A DNA stretch of 64,000 nt, taken from the NCBI RefSeq assembly GCF_016859285.1, contig NC_053400.1:31306001-31370000 (forward strand), given 5' to 3'. The notes under the pieces are model-generated. The model saw only the letters and a list, made by a program, of their open reading frames with translations, was not told the origin of the DNA and did no database searches. Shown here piece by piece: positions 12,544 through 24,153 of this stretch. Numbering within the stretch: position 1 is the first letter of the stretch; each line of letters starts with the position of its first letter. The position numbers were made by a program, and so were the translations under genes. Source of the stretch: Xiphias gladius. Its lineage: Eukaryota > Chordata > Actinopteri > Istiophoriformes > Xiphiidae.

Positions 12544-13135
12544 GGTGTAACGTTGAGCATTTTTTCTGCTTGCATATAAAAAAAAAAAACAATTGTCATT
12601 TTTATTTTAATTTTTTTAAAAGGTATACACACAAAGGAAAACACACCTTTAACTATAAATACTCAGATATAAATGAAACAAAAATAAAATAGTTTATGCA
12701 GGAGAGGTAGGAAGCCAAAAGGTCAGTCCTAAAAATACGTTGTAACATACACAGAATTACATAGAAAAAAAAACAAAATAAAGAAAAAAAGAAATTATGT
12801 ATGAATACATTTGTGTTTGTGTGTGTGTACATTTTTTAGTAACAAAGTCATTGCGATGCTTCCACAAAGTTTGTCATCAATTAAATCCCCTCAGAACTTT
12901 GTAAAGTTAACTCTCTCCATTTCCTGCTGATCAACATATAATTGTAACCGTGAAAAACTCTTCTGCACTTCTACTTAAATAGGATTTTGAACATAAAATA
13001 TACGTAAAGCATCAGGACTAAAGGTACCTATCATGCAGCAAAGGTTTTTTGGCATTACCGGTTACTACAGAAGGCCAATATCATAATACTGGATTACTAT
13101 TACTAATATATTAAAAATGTAGAAAACATTTTATT

Positions 13136-13575
13136 GTGATATCTGGTCAAGGGGAAGCTCTTAGGAAACGTTCCAGAAAACACACGGATTCTCCGAAGTC
13201 AAAGCAAGTGTTTTATTCTTGCAGCAAGGAGACAAGTCATACAGCTGCACAACACAGTACAGCAGCAATGAGTTGTCTGCTTTCTAGTTCTTCTGCCATC
13301 CTTTTTATGTGCCAGATGGGCAGAGCCTTGCATTCTCGCTGGCATATAACAGTATACATGGTGAAGATAGTTCTTTGCTTATCATACAGGAATAAAAAAA
13401 AAAGTGAGATGGCCTTGAGGAGAGAAAGAAGAATCCCCCGTTTCTCTCCTCCGCTAGGCTCATTCTCTGTTGTCATGAGAGAGTTGTGCAGATTCTCACA
13501 CAAGTAATAATAACAAAGGTCAAGACGAGGTGATCACAGTCATGAGCATAAAGGGTAAGAATATTTCTAACAGAA
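13136..13575 (-). mobile_element. Possible solo LTR of a retroelement
   Basis: Read on the minus strand, a TATA-like CATAAAAAGG (13300-13310) is followed about 90 bp later by AATAAA (13212-13217) and then CACTTGCTTTGACTTCGG and a TG/CA-type end (ATATCACA at 13136). This order matches U3-R-U5 of a retroviral-type LTR. The outer end near 13575 and the target duplication are not resolved, and no internal retroviral genes are present. Confidence 0.35.
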
Positions 13576-14587
13576 GCTAATCTTAACTATTTTGTTGGGT
13601 AGTTTGATTTTGAATACTGCATCATATTTTATAAACTGATGGAGGATGGAGTTGGAGGATTACGTTGGTCCACTGCAAGCTGAACTGTGTGCAGTTACAG
13701 TATGGAAAAAGGAAAATTATCACAGGGTTAAAGGCAGGTCATATTTCAAAAGGAAGTCTTGTAATGGCCTCTTGTGACAGAACTTAGGAGGTAACTCAAG
13801 TACCCTGTTGATACTGAGGTCAGATGACAATAGTTTCAGTATTTATCAGTAACATCTGGACCCGAAGACTTGGAATTGCATGCCTTTTCCGGTCCATAAA
13901 AGCCCAAAGGGGTGTTTGGAGTAATTCTATACTTTTGTTAAGTATGTGCTTAGAATGTTTACACATTTGGCTTTTGACTATCACACCTAGATGTCATTGT
14001 TTACAGAGTTATGTACAATACATACACACAGAGACACGCGCATATACACTTGTACACGGTCGGCTTTAAGTGCCCTGCTGTTTTTATCCCAATTCTGTTA
14101 TATCTACTAAATGTTTTGGTTGTTTTAACCTAGATTTAAAAGCCCAACAAGGGACAGGAATTGTCAGTTAGCTTCGGCTAGATGCTCCTAGTGCATTATG
14201 TTTGTTGTACCGCTTATCTGCATGAAATAGTGTTTATCTGTACGGCCCCTGTTAAATAAACAAATACATTTAAAAATAAAAAATAGTAATCACAACACAA
14301 TGGTTTGTATAATATCAGAAAACAGAAATACACACACACAAAAAGTAAAGAAATCAGGTAGTTCTTTGTTCTTGGGCCGTTACAGTATTATTATTTACAA
14401 TCTGAAAAAAAACTTTTATTTTGAAGTCCGTGAGCGACCTCCGACCGGAAGTGTGCTCCATCCTCTGGCCCGACATCCACTCCGCTGCTCGTCGGGGGAC
14501 CGTCGGACGAGGACCGCGTTTCGTCGGTTTGTGCAACGTTTCCCGGTATCCTTTTGTCATGTAGGTACCAGGAAAAACGGAGTGACC

Positions 14588-17500
14588 ATGCAGATCCTGA
14601 CTCCTCACGTTTACTGGGCTCAGCGGCACGGAGAGATTTTCCTCCGGGTGGAACTGAGCGATGCCACGGTAGGGGGGGGTCCACAACATCCAAACATCCA
14701 AACATCCAACAGCCTTAACGTACGCAGACTTGTCGTTCACGGCGCAAATGTGCGGCTCAGACGTGTTTTAACGCCTATGAAATGTTATTTTCATAACGCT
14801 GCGGGGTGTAACGTTTGCTAATGTCTACTCCGCCGTGATGTACAACAGGTACAGCTAGCCTGACTGTTAGCTAGGTGATGGTACAGTTACACGGTGGCTA
14901 AATTAACCTCTAATGTTTCTCCGTGAAGGCCAAGATAAAAGAAATTAATGCAGATTTGTCCTGTGTTCGGGGAAACGTATATATTTCTGTTTGGTTTTTT
15001 TTGCAGCATACACAACACCTTTTAAGGCGGCACTGATAACCGTTTGTCTGTCGTATAACAAACGCAGACGTTTTTTTAAATAAATATCACAAAGAGGTTT
15101 GTGGTCTAAATTAACCCCAGTAATCTGTATTGAGAATTATTTTGAGTTTTGGGTGGGTTTTGTCTTCACCTCAACGCTGAGCCTGACAATTCCTTTTGTA
15201 ATTTAATTGTGCTGGCTGGAGTTTATGCATTAGTAACTTGAAATGCAGGTACTTCTCCTCTGCATTTGCAGGTGGGGGGTTCTCCTTCCTCATCCTCCAT
15301 GTGCTGGACAAATGTCTTTATAAAAGATGCATGACTTTTTATGGTAGTTCTGGATCCTGTTTAGCCTCTTAGGAGATAGATAACAGGCTGACAGAAGAGC
15401 ACCTCTTATGTTGCACATGTTGGGCCCAGTTATATTAATTAAAAATAGACTAAATGTTAGTTTCTTCTCAGTATAATGCAGTAAAATTCATTAGCATCAT
15501 ATAATAGCCGACGTAAATGTCCAAAAACAGTTAAAAACACATCAGTGTGCCACACTGTTGCACCAGGTACGATGTTCTTTCATTACAATGAACACACGTA
15601 CACACACACACACAAACTGTAGTTTTTCTGAGTCGATGCCACACACTGTCATGCTGTCAGAAACACTCACTAGAGCAGCGAGTGTGGATTCATCCGCTGC
15701 TGAAAATAGACCCTAAAGAATGCACTTTTCTGCTTCAGTTTAGGTGACGCTTAATAAAAACTGCAGTGCCCAGATGTTTTATTATAGATATTTATTTACC
15801 CTTTTTTAAAAATGTATATGTACAAAATATGGATCTTGGGGAAGTCAAAAAGTATTGAGAGTCAATTGAGCTTAGTCTATTTGTGGAATTTGTTGACAAT
15901 AAGAAAAATATAGCATATCACGAGACGTATCCATTAATTTCCACCTCCTAATACGTCCATTGTGTGTGTCAGTGTCGTGTTAGTTTTGATGGATATCTTT
16001 GTGTTTTTCAGAACCTCGACATCAGCCTGCAAGAAAACAACACACTTCAGTTCAGAGGTTCGTATTTAAGTTTGTGCAAGTAAGAGGGGAAAAAAAAAAG
16101 TTCATTCTCTGTAGTTAAGTTTCAAAAATACTCCACAGATTCCCAAGAACTTTCACAATGTTTTTGAGGTTTGTTGTGACAGCACAATGTAAATGTGAAG
16201 TCTAATATCACTACAATATAAAACTCATTTTAATACTGTTCCACAGCACAGGGCCACGGAGCTAAAGGAGATAATGAGTACGAGTTCAGTTTGGAGTTCC
16301 TGGAACCTGTCAGACCTGAGGTGTTGATCTTTCATTTATCTATTACTGGTTAATGGTGAAAATGTTTGTTATATCAGTCAGTGAATTTATTTGGGAGACA
16401 AAGGTGCAGCAGGTTTTTATTCCAGCCCTCAACTAAAATGGATGTAGATGCAGTTTGCTAAATATAGGGCTTTGCCGAGTGACTTAAGATAAGACCTCTG
16501 ATGTCTGGTGATGCTCATTAGTTACTGTAACCACCACACAAAGTTATGTGTCCTGTCACCATCCAGGGTTACTGACCGTCTATAGCCAATAAAAAGTACG
16601 TACAGTAATAGTCAGTCTCCTTGTATGAGGGATGCAGAACAATAAACTATATTCACACAACAGCTACTCACATGTGTGTGTTTAAGTTTAAAAAAAAAAA
16701 AACCCATATATATTCAATTTCCTAACACTGTGTGTGTGTGTGTCCATCATGGCGGACTCCAGATCGACCATAAGTCCACCCAGCGTCAGGTGGACATCAA
16801 GATCAAGAAGCAGGAGGAGCGCTGGTGGGACCGGCTGACGCTGCAGGAGAAGAAGCCTCTGTTTCTGGGTCCTGACTTCGACCGATGGCTGGACGAGTCC
16901 GACGCCGAGATGGAGCTTCAGGCTAAAGTAGGAACTTGAAAATCAAACAAATAAAAATAAGTGCACTTTGAAGAGAGAGTAACATGTTGTCGCCCAGAAA
17001 AGGTTTTTGACTGCTAACATAAACGTGGCATGAGTTTGTTGTGAATGCCAATGACTACAAAATGTAGTCTTGTGGGCGCAAACAGGTTCTCCTTATGCTA
17101 ACCCTTCCAAAGAAAACCAACGAAGCTTTGCATCACTCATTGTGGTCTGGCAAGGCGCAACTTAGGACAGGTGTGGTTTCAAATCAGCTGCCTGACACTT
17201 CTCTTCTTTGCTGGGATGTTAATGTGAACCCCTCCTACACATGACTCAACAAAGCCACTTACCACTGGGCTCAGGTCCCAATTTTAACAACTCGGCAACT
17301 ATTACGGGATGCTGTGAAAGTTTTTGGCTGGTGGAAGATTATTTATAATAATAACTAAGATTGCATGATTTATCAAGGCTACCTCTTGCTTAATTATTTC
17401 AACCAACCCCTTGCTGTCTTTGGTTATCAATTGTTTATTTTTCATTCGCACGGTGTCAGATTTTCTTGATTGAAAAAGGAAAAAAAAAACAGTCTGTTTG

Positions 17501-20500
17501 GCCCTATAAACAACATTGTTAAGGTATTTTGCTCCACTGTAAATTTGCACTTTTCATTTTCTTTATTCTCCCTGAATGAGGTCAATAAGGTTTCTTAGTA
17601 TGTTTTTCTAATTACTTTTTTATTTTACATTTATTTTACAAGTTAGCAATTTAATCGAACTTTGAAAAAACACTTTATAAAGTATTGTTGTTCACACAGT
17701 GTAAATATCACTTATTGCTGTGAAATTTACAGTTTCTTTCGATACCCATTTAGGAATTTAGAACATTGTTTTTGTTTTTAAATGTTTCCCCTATAAAAGA
17801 GTGAGGAGATCTTTTTCCGACACATTACGTTTAATTTAAAGTCCGTGCTTTAGGACTAATGATGGATATGGAATCCTAATTAATTTGGTCACTCATCAGT
17901 TCAGAGTAATTAAAGCAACTGCAGACGCCTGTACTGCATGTAGAGCGTTTTGTCATTGCAAAGTGGGATTTGATGGTGTGATTTCTTTCAGGAGGAGGAG
18001 AAGATAAACAAGATACGCGTGGAGTCGAGAGTTCGTAAAGACCGTGAGTCTCACTGAGCGCTTCACCAACAAGCAAGCAAACAAAAAAAAACAAACAAAA
18101 AAACGAAAAACACTCATACGTTTTGAATTTTCTAACTGGAAGAATTGAGATCTTCTGTCCTCTAGGAGGAATTTTGCAGGTGTGTCGTTAGCACTAGTTG
18201 ATTTGAGGGGTTTTCTTCTATTCTTTTCAGCCTACCTTGGTCTGAAGAAAGGCTACTTGTTTATGTACAACCTTGTGCAGTTCCTGGGATTCTCCTGGAT
18301 CTTTGTCAACATGACTGTTCGACTCTTCATCCTTGGTCAAGGTTTGTTTAAAAAAAAAAAACGCTGTTGGTTTATGAAGTGAAACAAAGTTTTAAAAAGT
18401 AAAAATGTTGGCCCCCTGCCTCTCGCAGTCTTGTCTAACCAAACTATTGTACCGCTGCTCTAATTTCACATTCTCTGCCTTATTTATCTTCTGCATTTTT
18501 CTGAAGATTTCTGCAGATTCTTCTGCCAAAACGTGGGCAAAACAAAAGTGTCATCAGAGCGGTAAACCTGTGAGCTAGAGATCGGACCCACAGTGCAGTC
18601 ATTCGGTTACGTGTAGGTTTTTAGATTCTTTGAAAAGAACAAAGATAAGTTTGCAAAAAGGTTCTGTGTTGTTTATAGGATAATTCCAGTTTGTTACAGA
18701 TTCAGTCTTATTGTCATAGTTCTGGCCGCAATTTCTATCACCCATGATAGCACTGTACTCATCGCGTAAATTTTTACAATCTTTACAATAATGATTGAGT
18801 TCATTGACAACTGAGTTATGTTTTGAATCTCATTAAGAGCTTTTTTTTATTTTTTATTTTTTAAGGATTACAAGTGTGGTTTTGTGTGTTTTATTCTTGC
18901 CTACAAAAGGTGTGCACTTGCCATTGCTGCCGATCATTTTCAAAAAAATACCGTACATTTTAGGATCGATGTCCTACCTTCCAAGCAGCTGCTATTATGG
19001 CAACACAGTTCATTTCAGTGGTCCATAAAAATCGGCTTGCAGAGACATAAAACCTGCTTAAGACAGGTAATCCCTCAGAGTTTATATTTAGAACAGTTAC
19101 ATTGTTCTTGTGCTATATTTAATACCTCACACATATCTAGGTAAAAGCGAAAACAAAGACACTCAACGTGAAACGCGTAAAAGGAGAATTGACAGGCTGT
19201 AGAAGGATGGACTGAATAAAGATAAAAAAACGGATTAAAGCTAAAATAATTGTACTCCTTAAGAGCTTTTGAATTTAATGGACAAAAAAAAAATTAATTG
19301 CTGGATGGCAGTTTTTGGGTGAGTGTTTATGGAACACAAAAACAGAAAAGACACAAACACCATTAGCGCTACTGTGCAGTAACAACAAACAAACAGGAGA
19401 GAGAGGAGTGTGTTTTCTGTTTGGGAGGAGCTATTTACTGATGAGCTCATTTGAATAGGAACAGGAACCCGACTACACCGCAGGGGTTTGTTTTGCAAAT
19501 GATGAGGATTACAGAGTGTGGCTCCTGCAATGTGCTGTTTAATAATGTCTGTTTGTTTCTCCCTCTCGCCCTCTGCAGATTCATTCTATGATACTTTCCA
19601 CACCATGGCTGATATGATGTATTTCTGTCAGATGATGGCCGTGCTGGAGGTCATTAATCCCTTGTTGGGTCTGGTTAAGACTGGATTTTTTCCCGCTATG
19701 ATACAGGTAACGCGGGGGAGACAGTCCCTTCTCACTTTAGTACAATGTCTTCAACCCTGAAGATGAAAGCTCAAGTAACACCCAAATACTGAGTTCATCC
19801 AAAACCATGCAGTAATCAGCAAAGCTGTAAATTAACCAATCTCTTAATCCCTGGAAAAGGCCCGCTTTCTATGAAGTGTACATAATTTTACTGTTTTTGG
19901 TGACCTAAACTTTTCCCCCCTTTTTGTATTTTTTTTTTTAAATTTTACTTTTAACACCCTGAGCAGTTTAACACTGACGTTAGTACCATTTAAGGTTATT
20001 CCCTGGACTTGAGATGCTGATATTTCAATAAAAACTGTAAAAATGCTGGTTGTTCTAAAACAAACTATATCGCCAAAAGTTTTTGGATGCCTGAACACGA
20101 TCTCATACCAAAACCTCGAGGATTAATCTGCTGCTCCAACAGCTCCCACTCTCCAGGTCTCAGGCTTTCCACCAGATTTTGTACCCGGGCTGCAGGGATT
20201 TGCTCCCATTCAGCCACAAGAGCATTAGTGAGGTCGACCACCTTTGTTGGGTCGATGAGGCCTGGTTGGCGTTCAGGTTCAACCAAAAAGTGATGGTTGG
20301 GGTTGAGGTCAGGGCTCTGTGCAGTCCAGTCAGGTTCCTCCCCACCACAGTGGGAAAACTATTTCTTTATGGAGCTAGCTTTGTGCTTAGGGGAACATTG
20401 TAAAAATGTCCACGAAAAGTGCTGTAAAAAATAAGAATAGTTTAAAATGGGTGGCTTTGAGATCTCCTCTTCATTCTGCTCTGTGATGTCCTAGGTGGCA

Positions 20501-21830
20501 GGGAGGAACGTCATTCTGTTCGTCATCTTCGGCAGCCTGGAGGAGATGCAGAACAGACCTGTTGTCTTCTTCGTCTTCTACCTGTGGAGCACCATTGAGA
20601 TCTTCAGGTCGCCTAAGATCGCCTTCTCTCTTCTCTCTGGTGAACTTGTTTTGTTGCCCGCTGTAACATCCGATCCTTCCATCTCTTCCACCAGGTACCC
20701 TTTCTACATGCTGGCCTGCATCGGCACAGACTGGAAGCTGTTAACGTGGCTGAGATACAGCCTCTGGATCCCTCTGTACCCGCTGGGGGTTGTAGCTGAA
20801 GGTTAGTGACTCCTCGGTTAGTGGCAAGGTTGTTACGTCTACCGATAAAAATGGCGGCGTACACGAAAGTCGGTGGCAGCCCTTGTTAGTTGTTGCTGAC
20901 AGTGTGCGGTTCTTTACATGTTCCCAGCGGTTGCAGTGATCCAGTCCCTGCCCGTCTTTGACGAGACCCGTCTGTTCAGCCTGCCCCTACCTGCGGTGCT
21001 GGGAACCTCTTTGAGCTTCTCCTACACTCTGCAGCTCTACCTGGTCATCATGTTTCTGGGTGAGACGTCCACTGACATACCACCGTCCACCCTTGATTCA
21101 CCCTCCACGTCTCCTTAAAGATATGCAACTAAAACTAACTGAAACGCACAAGGCTGCTCGTTGTGCAACAGGTCAAGTAGGAGGCCGACTAAATAGGCCT
21201 CTGCAGAGGACACATTTTGAGCAGTGATGGATGTTGTTGTTCCAGTCAGGAGCTTACCGTCTGTGATTCCCCAGGCGTATAAAGCTTATTGGATAAGGAG
21301 GGACTTTGCATCAAATCAATAATCAGTTTATTTGTCCATTCAACCGTCTTTCACGTGATCATTAAGTTTCAATTCATTGAGAAAAACTCGACGTGGTTTT
21401 CCTTTTCTTCAAAGTTTTTGTCTAACTTTTGTCATGGGAAAACGTGGTCATTGATCATCTTTTGGTCATAGAAACATTCTCTTTTTAGAGGCTGAAATCT
21501 GCAAATATGTGGCAATTTTTCACAATTTTTGCTTGAAAAAGTAGATTAAATGGTTAATAGATTATCAAAACAGTTGCTGGTTATTTTTCTGTTGATTAAC
21601 TAACTGGTTAGTCAACTAATCATTCCAGCTGGGTAAATATCTCTTTGGAAATGTCTGCAGAGAATAGAAACATCTCCTGCAGCCTCCCAATGAGACAAAC
21701 ATTACAACTAACCTATCAACTAAAGACTGACTGAGGTTCCCTCTCCTCTCCAGGGCTCTTCATCAATTTCCGACACCTGTACAAGCAGAGGAGGAGGCGA
21801 TACCGCCCGAGGAAAAGGAAAGTCCAGTAA
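14588..21830 (+). CDS. hacd3: Very-long-chain 3-hydroxyacyl-CoA dehydratase 3 (complete, 11 coding exons)
   Basis: Catalyses the third step of very-long-chain fatty-acid elongation in the ER membrane: dehydration of 3-hydroxyacyl-CoA to trans-2-enoyl-CoA. Exons: 14588-14668, 16012-16057, 16247-16320, 16763-16927, 17992-18043, 18231-18341, 19579-19706, 20495-20607, 20695-20801, 20928-21059, 21754-21830. Phases join to 361 aa (human HACD3 is 362). Residues 1-110 form the CS/p23-like domain (MQILTPHVYWAQRHGEIFLR...); residues about 145-345 are the multi-helix PTPLA/HACD core. WIPLYPLGVVAE holds the predicted catalytic Tyr285 and Glu292, seven residues apart as in yeast Phs1 (Tyr149/Glu156). The basic tail ends in K-R-K-V-Q, a KxKxx-type ER-retrieval signal. 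The start has a strong Kozak context (accATG). Intron 8 is only 87 bp and open in frame; intron 7 carries a Tc1 remnant. It lies upstream of slc24a1 in the same orientation, as in human. Confidence 0.96.
15510..15790. repeat. Dispersed repeat shared with 29005-29290 (copy A)
   Basis: Both copies read AAAACACATCAGTG, then a GAACACAC microsatellite-prone tract, then CCGCTGCTGAAAATAG or CCTCCGCTGAAAATAG, GAATGCACT and CTGCCCAG/CAGTGCCCAG. Copy A is in hacd3 intron 1. Confidence 0.5.
20068..20400 (-). mobile_element. Tc1/mariner transposon remnant (3' end of transposase plus terminal repeat)
   Basis: On the minus strand the segment encodes DWTAQSPDLNP..., then DLTNALVAEWEQIP and NLVESL, the C-terminal region of Tc1-like transposases that carries the last catalytic acidic block. 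It ends at the terminal repeat whose plus-strand reading is CTATATCGCCAAAAGTTTTT (from about 20068). The 5' two-thirds of the transposase is missing and a stop precedes the DW block, so it is dead. It lies in hacd3 intron 7, antisense to the gene. Confidence 0.75.
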
Positions 21831-22330
21831 CTGATCCGCACGTTTCCTTTGCACACACCCTGAACTGCCGTCCACTTCTTAAAGATGAAGCAGCTGTTTT
21901 CATTTCTACTTCTTGCCTTGTCTCATCTTCCTACACACACAATCCCACTGACCTGATGGTGGGGCACTGGTCACCTTTTTCCTCCACCGGGTGAACTGTT
22001 TTCCGGGACCAAATCCCGTACATCCCACCGCACCAGCTCGACAGCTCACTGTTGAACAGACATCACCTGGAAAGACTGTGCCGGTTTGATCCAGTGCTGC
22101 TGTGAGTTTGAGTTGTTATCAAGTTTATTCCCTTGAAAATATCCTTTTTAAGGGAATAATCTTGATATATTTATCAGGACTTCCACGCCAGACGTGTCGG
22201 TCTTTAGTCACTGTCCAAGGTGGTGCACACATTTTCCTTATATTTATTAATTTTGCTCTTGGGGATACAAGAGTGTTTTTCACAGTTCACAAGGGTGAAA
22301 AGGAATAATGAAACCATTGTTGGTATTTTC

Positions 22331-22336
22331 AATAAA
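22331..22336 (+). terminator. Candidate poly(A) signal of hacd3
   Basis: AATAAA 500 bp after the hacd3 stop, in AT-rich sequence. Further AATAAA copies at about 25391 and 25494 could give longer 3' ends. Confidence 0.4.
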
Positions 22337-24124
22337 CTGCTGACCAGTATGAATCTTTGCATTGTTATGAAAATGTTGGAGTAATTTGGTTTATCATGGG
22401 AAATATAACAGTTGCTGTTAACATGTGGGGTAGAAAAACCACTTAGAAGCTGTTCTGTGCACGAAATTACTGCCACAGAGTTTTTGCTTTATTTATATAT
22501 TTCACATCATTTGGAAACACTCACTTCCTTTTTTGTTCAAAAATAATATTGTGACCCTCAAAACAGTTATTTAAAACCTTTTTTTTTAAGGTTGCTTTAT
22601 GGTCTTTTTACCTATTTATTACAAATCAGAAATCTGTTGCAGTCAACACGTAATCACCTTCGTGTTTTTGTGACATTGTTGTTGCACCTTCATGCACTTA
22701 AAAGCAGATACAGTTTTACACTCTCTCTCTGTTGTGGTGTGTTTTTTGTTTTTTTTTTTTTTTTTTTTTTTTTTTCAAAAAAATTCAGATTCAACACTGG
22801 AGCGAAGCTGGCGACACATGAGACACTTGAAAAAACCCCTGCTTGCTTGTAACTTGCGAAGACTGCAGGGATTTTTTTGAACCTGTAGGTTCTTGTAAAG
22901 CAGAAGCACAAGTTGAAGTTAATAACCTGAAACACCTCTTTTATGGTCCTCGCATCGATAAGAGTGATTATTTCAGATGCTTTTGCGTGAAAACACAGTG
23001 GCTCTGAACTATAAACTGTAATTTTTAAGTGCAGATGTTTGTTGGATTCAGAAGTGCATTCCTTACACTGAGCCTTGGCTGAAGATATCAGTTGTTCACC
23101 GCTTTGAATATTAACAAAGCCATGCAAATGTTTGTTTTTTTTGTTTTTTTTTGTTCCGGACAGAATTCACAGTCCATCATAAAGGCCAATATATTAGTTT
23201 TATTGGTAATCTCCAACAGAAACTCAGTCCTATACCTCATGACAGAAAATGTTTGTTTTTTTGTTTTTTTTTCCCCAGCAAAACTCTGCTCTTGTTTATA
23301 GCTGCAAGAGGAAAGTGGCTGAAAATGAAGAGATGTAAACTGTGAATGAAAACCAAAAGTGCTGAAACCCTGAAATCGGTCTGTGATGCTTTTACAACAG
23401 AGGCAGATGATTTAAAGCGTAACTTAACACCAGGCTGTGAAGTTTAAAGCCCGTTTTCACCCCTGACGCACAGCCGGCGTCACTGGAGGACGTGGTTGGG
23501 CGTGATCAGAAGTGGGATATGCTGCACCTGTTACCTCGCCCAGCAGTGATGTCGCGGGGTCGTGGAGTTACACCTGTGCATCACAGTGGCGAGCTGAGAC
23601 GTTAAACTACCGGAGGTCGACAAAAGCAAGATATTCAGCGCGTGTTAAATTACACTTGAACGTCGGTGGATGTGTGGACACGTCAGAATCCACGGCTCTT
23701 GACTGGTTCACTCTGTGTAGAGTTTTACCCATGAAATAGTTGTACAGTTTGAGAGACAAGGTGGGACTGAAGTCCAGTTCAGGAAGTACCAGGATATTTT
23801 GTTTATGTACTCGGGTGTTGAAAGAACACAAAGGAGAAAAGTAGAAAATGGAAAGACGGGTGGAGGATGCAGACAAACGCCTGATGGAAAGATGATCATT
23901 TTTAACGTGTGACATATTTAGCTCAGCGGAGTCCTTCGCTGCTTTAAAACCATATGAATAGAATGTTAAATTTTTATTTGGTGCCCCCTAGTGGTGGTAA
24001 CAAATTTCCATAGAGCTTTTTTTTTTTTTTTGTCCTTGTTACAACAAACAACAACTTGCCATAAAATCAGAACAATTTAAAATTCCCAATGCTTACCAAG
24101 GCCTTGCAGATCAGGTATAAGCCA

Positions 24125-24153
24125 TTAATAACAACAACTTTTGTTGTTATTAA
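24125..24153. repeat. Perfect 13-bp-arm hairpin in the hacd3 3' region
   Basis: TTAATAACAACAA, loop CTT, then its exact complement. It lies 2.3 kb after the hacd3 stop; the surrounding 22337-26279 carries poly(T) runs but no supported gene. Confidence 0.85.

Larger units (their letters stand above)
11811..14587. other. Divergent intergenic region slc22a18 / hacd3
   Basis: Holds the presumed promoters of both genes. It contains a (CAAA)n-type tract at about 12045-12075, a MITE (12231-12543), AT-rich sequence, an LTR-like segment (13136-13575) and a moderately GC-rich stretch just before the hacd3 start (about 14420-14590). No further coding sequence is supported. Confidence 0.6.

Noticed and set aside
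14300-14821. 173-codon plus-strand frame over the hacd3 start
   Set aside because: Different frame from the hacd3 ATG at 14588; it runs across the 5' UTR, exon 1 and intron 1 without homology.
23092-23345. Short Phe/Cys-rich frames in the hacd3 3' region
   Set aside because: They are translations of poly(T) tracts in untranslated sequence.
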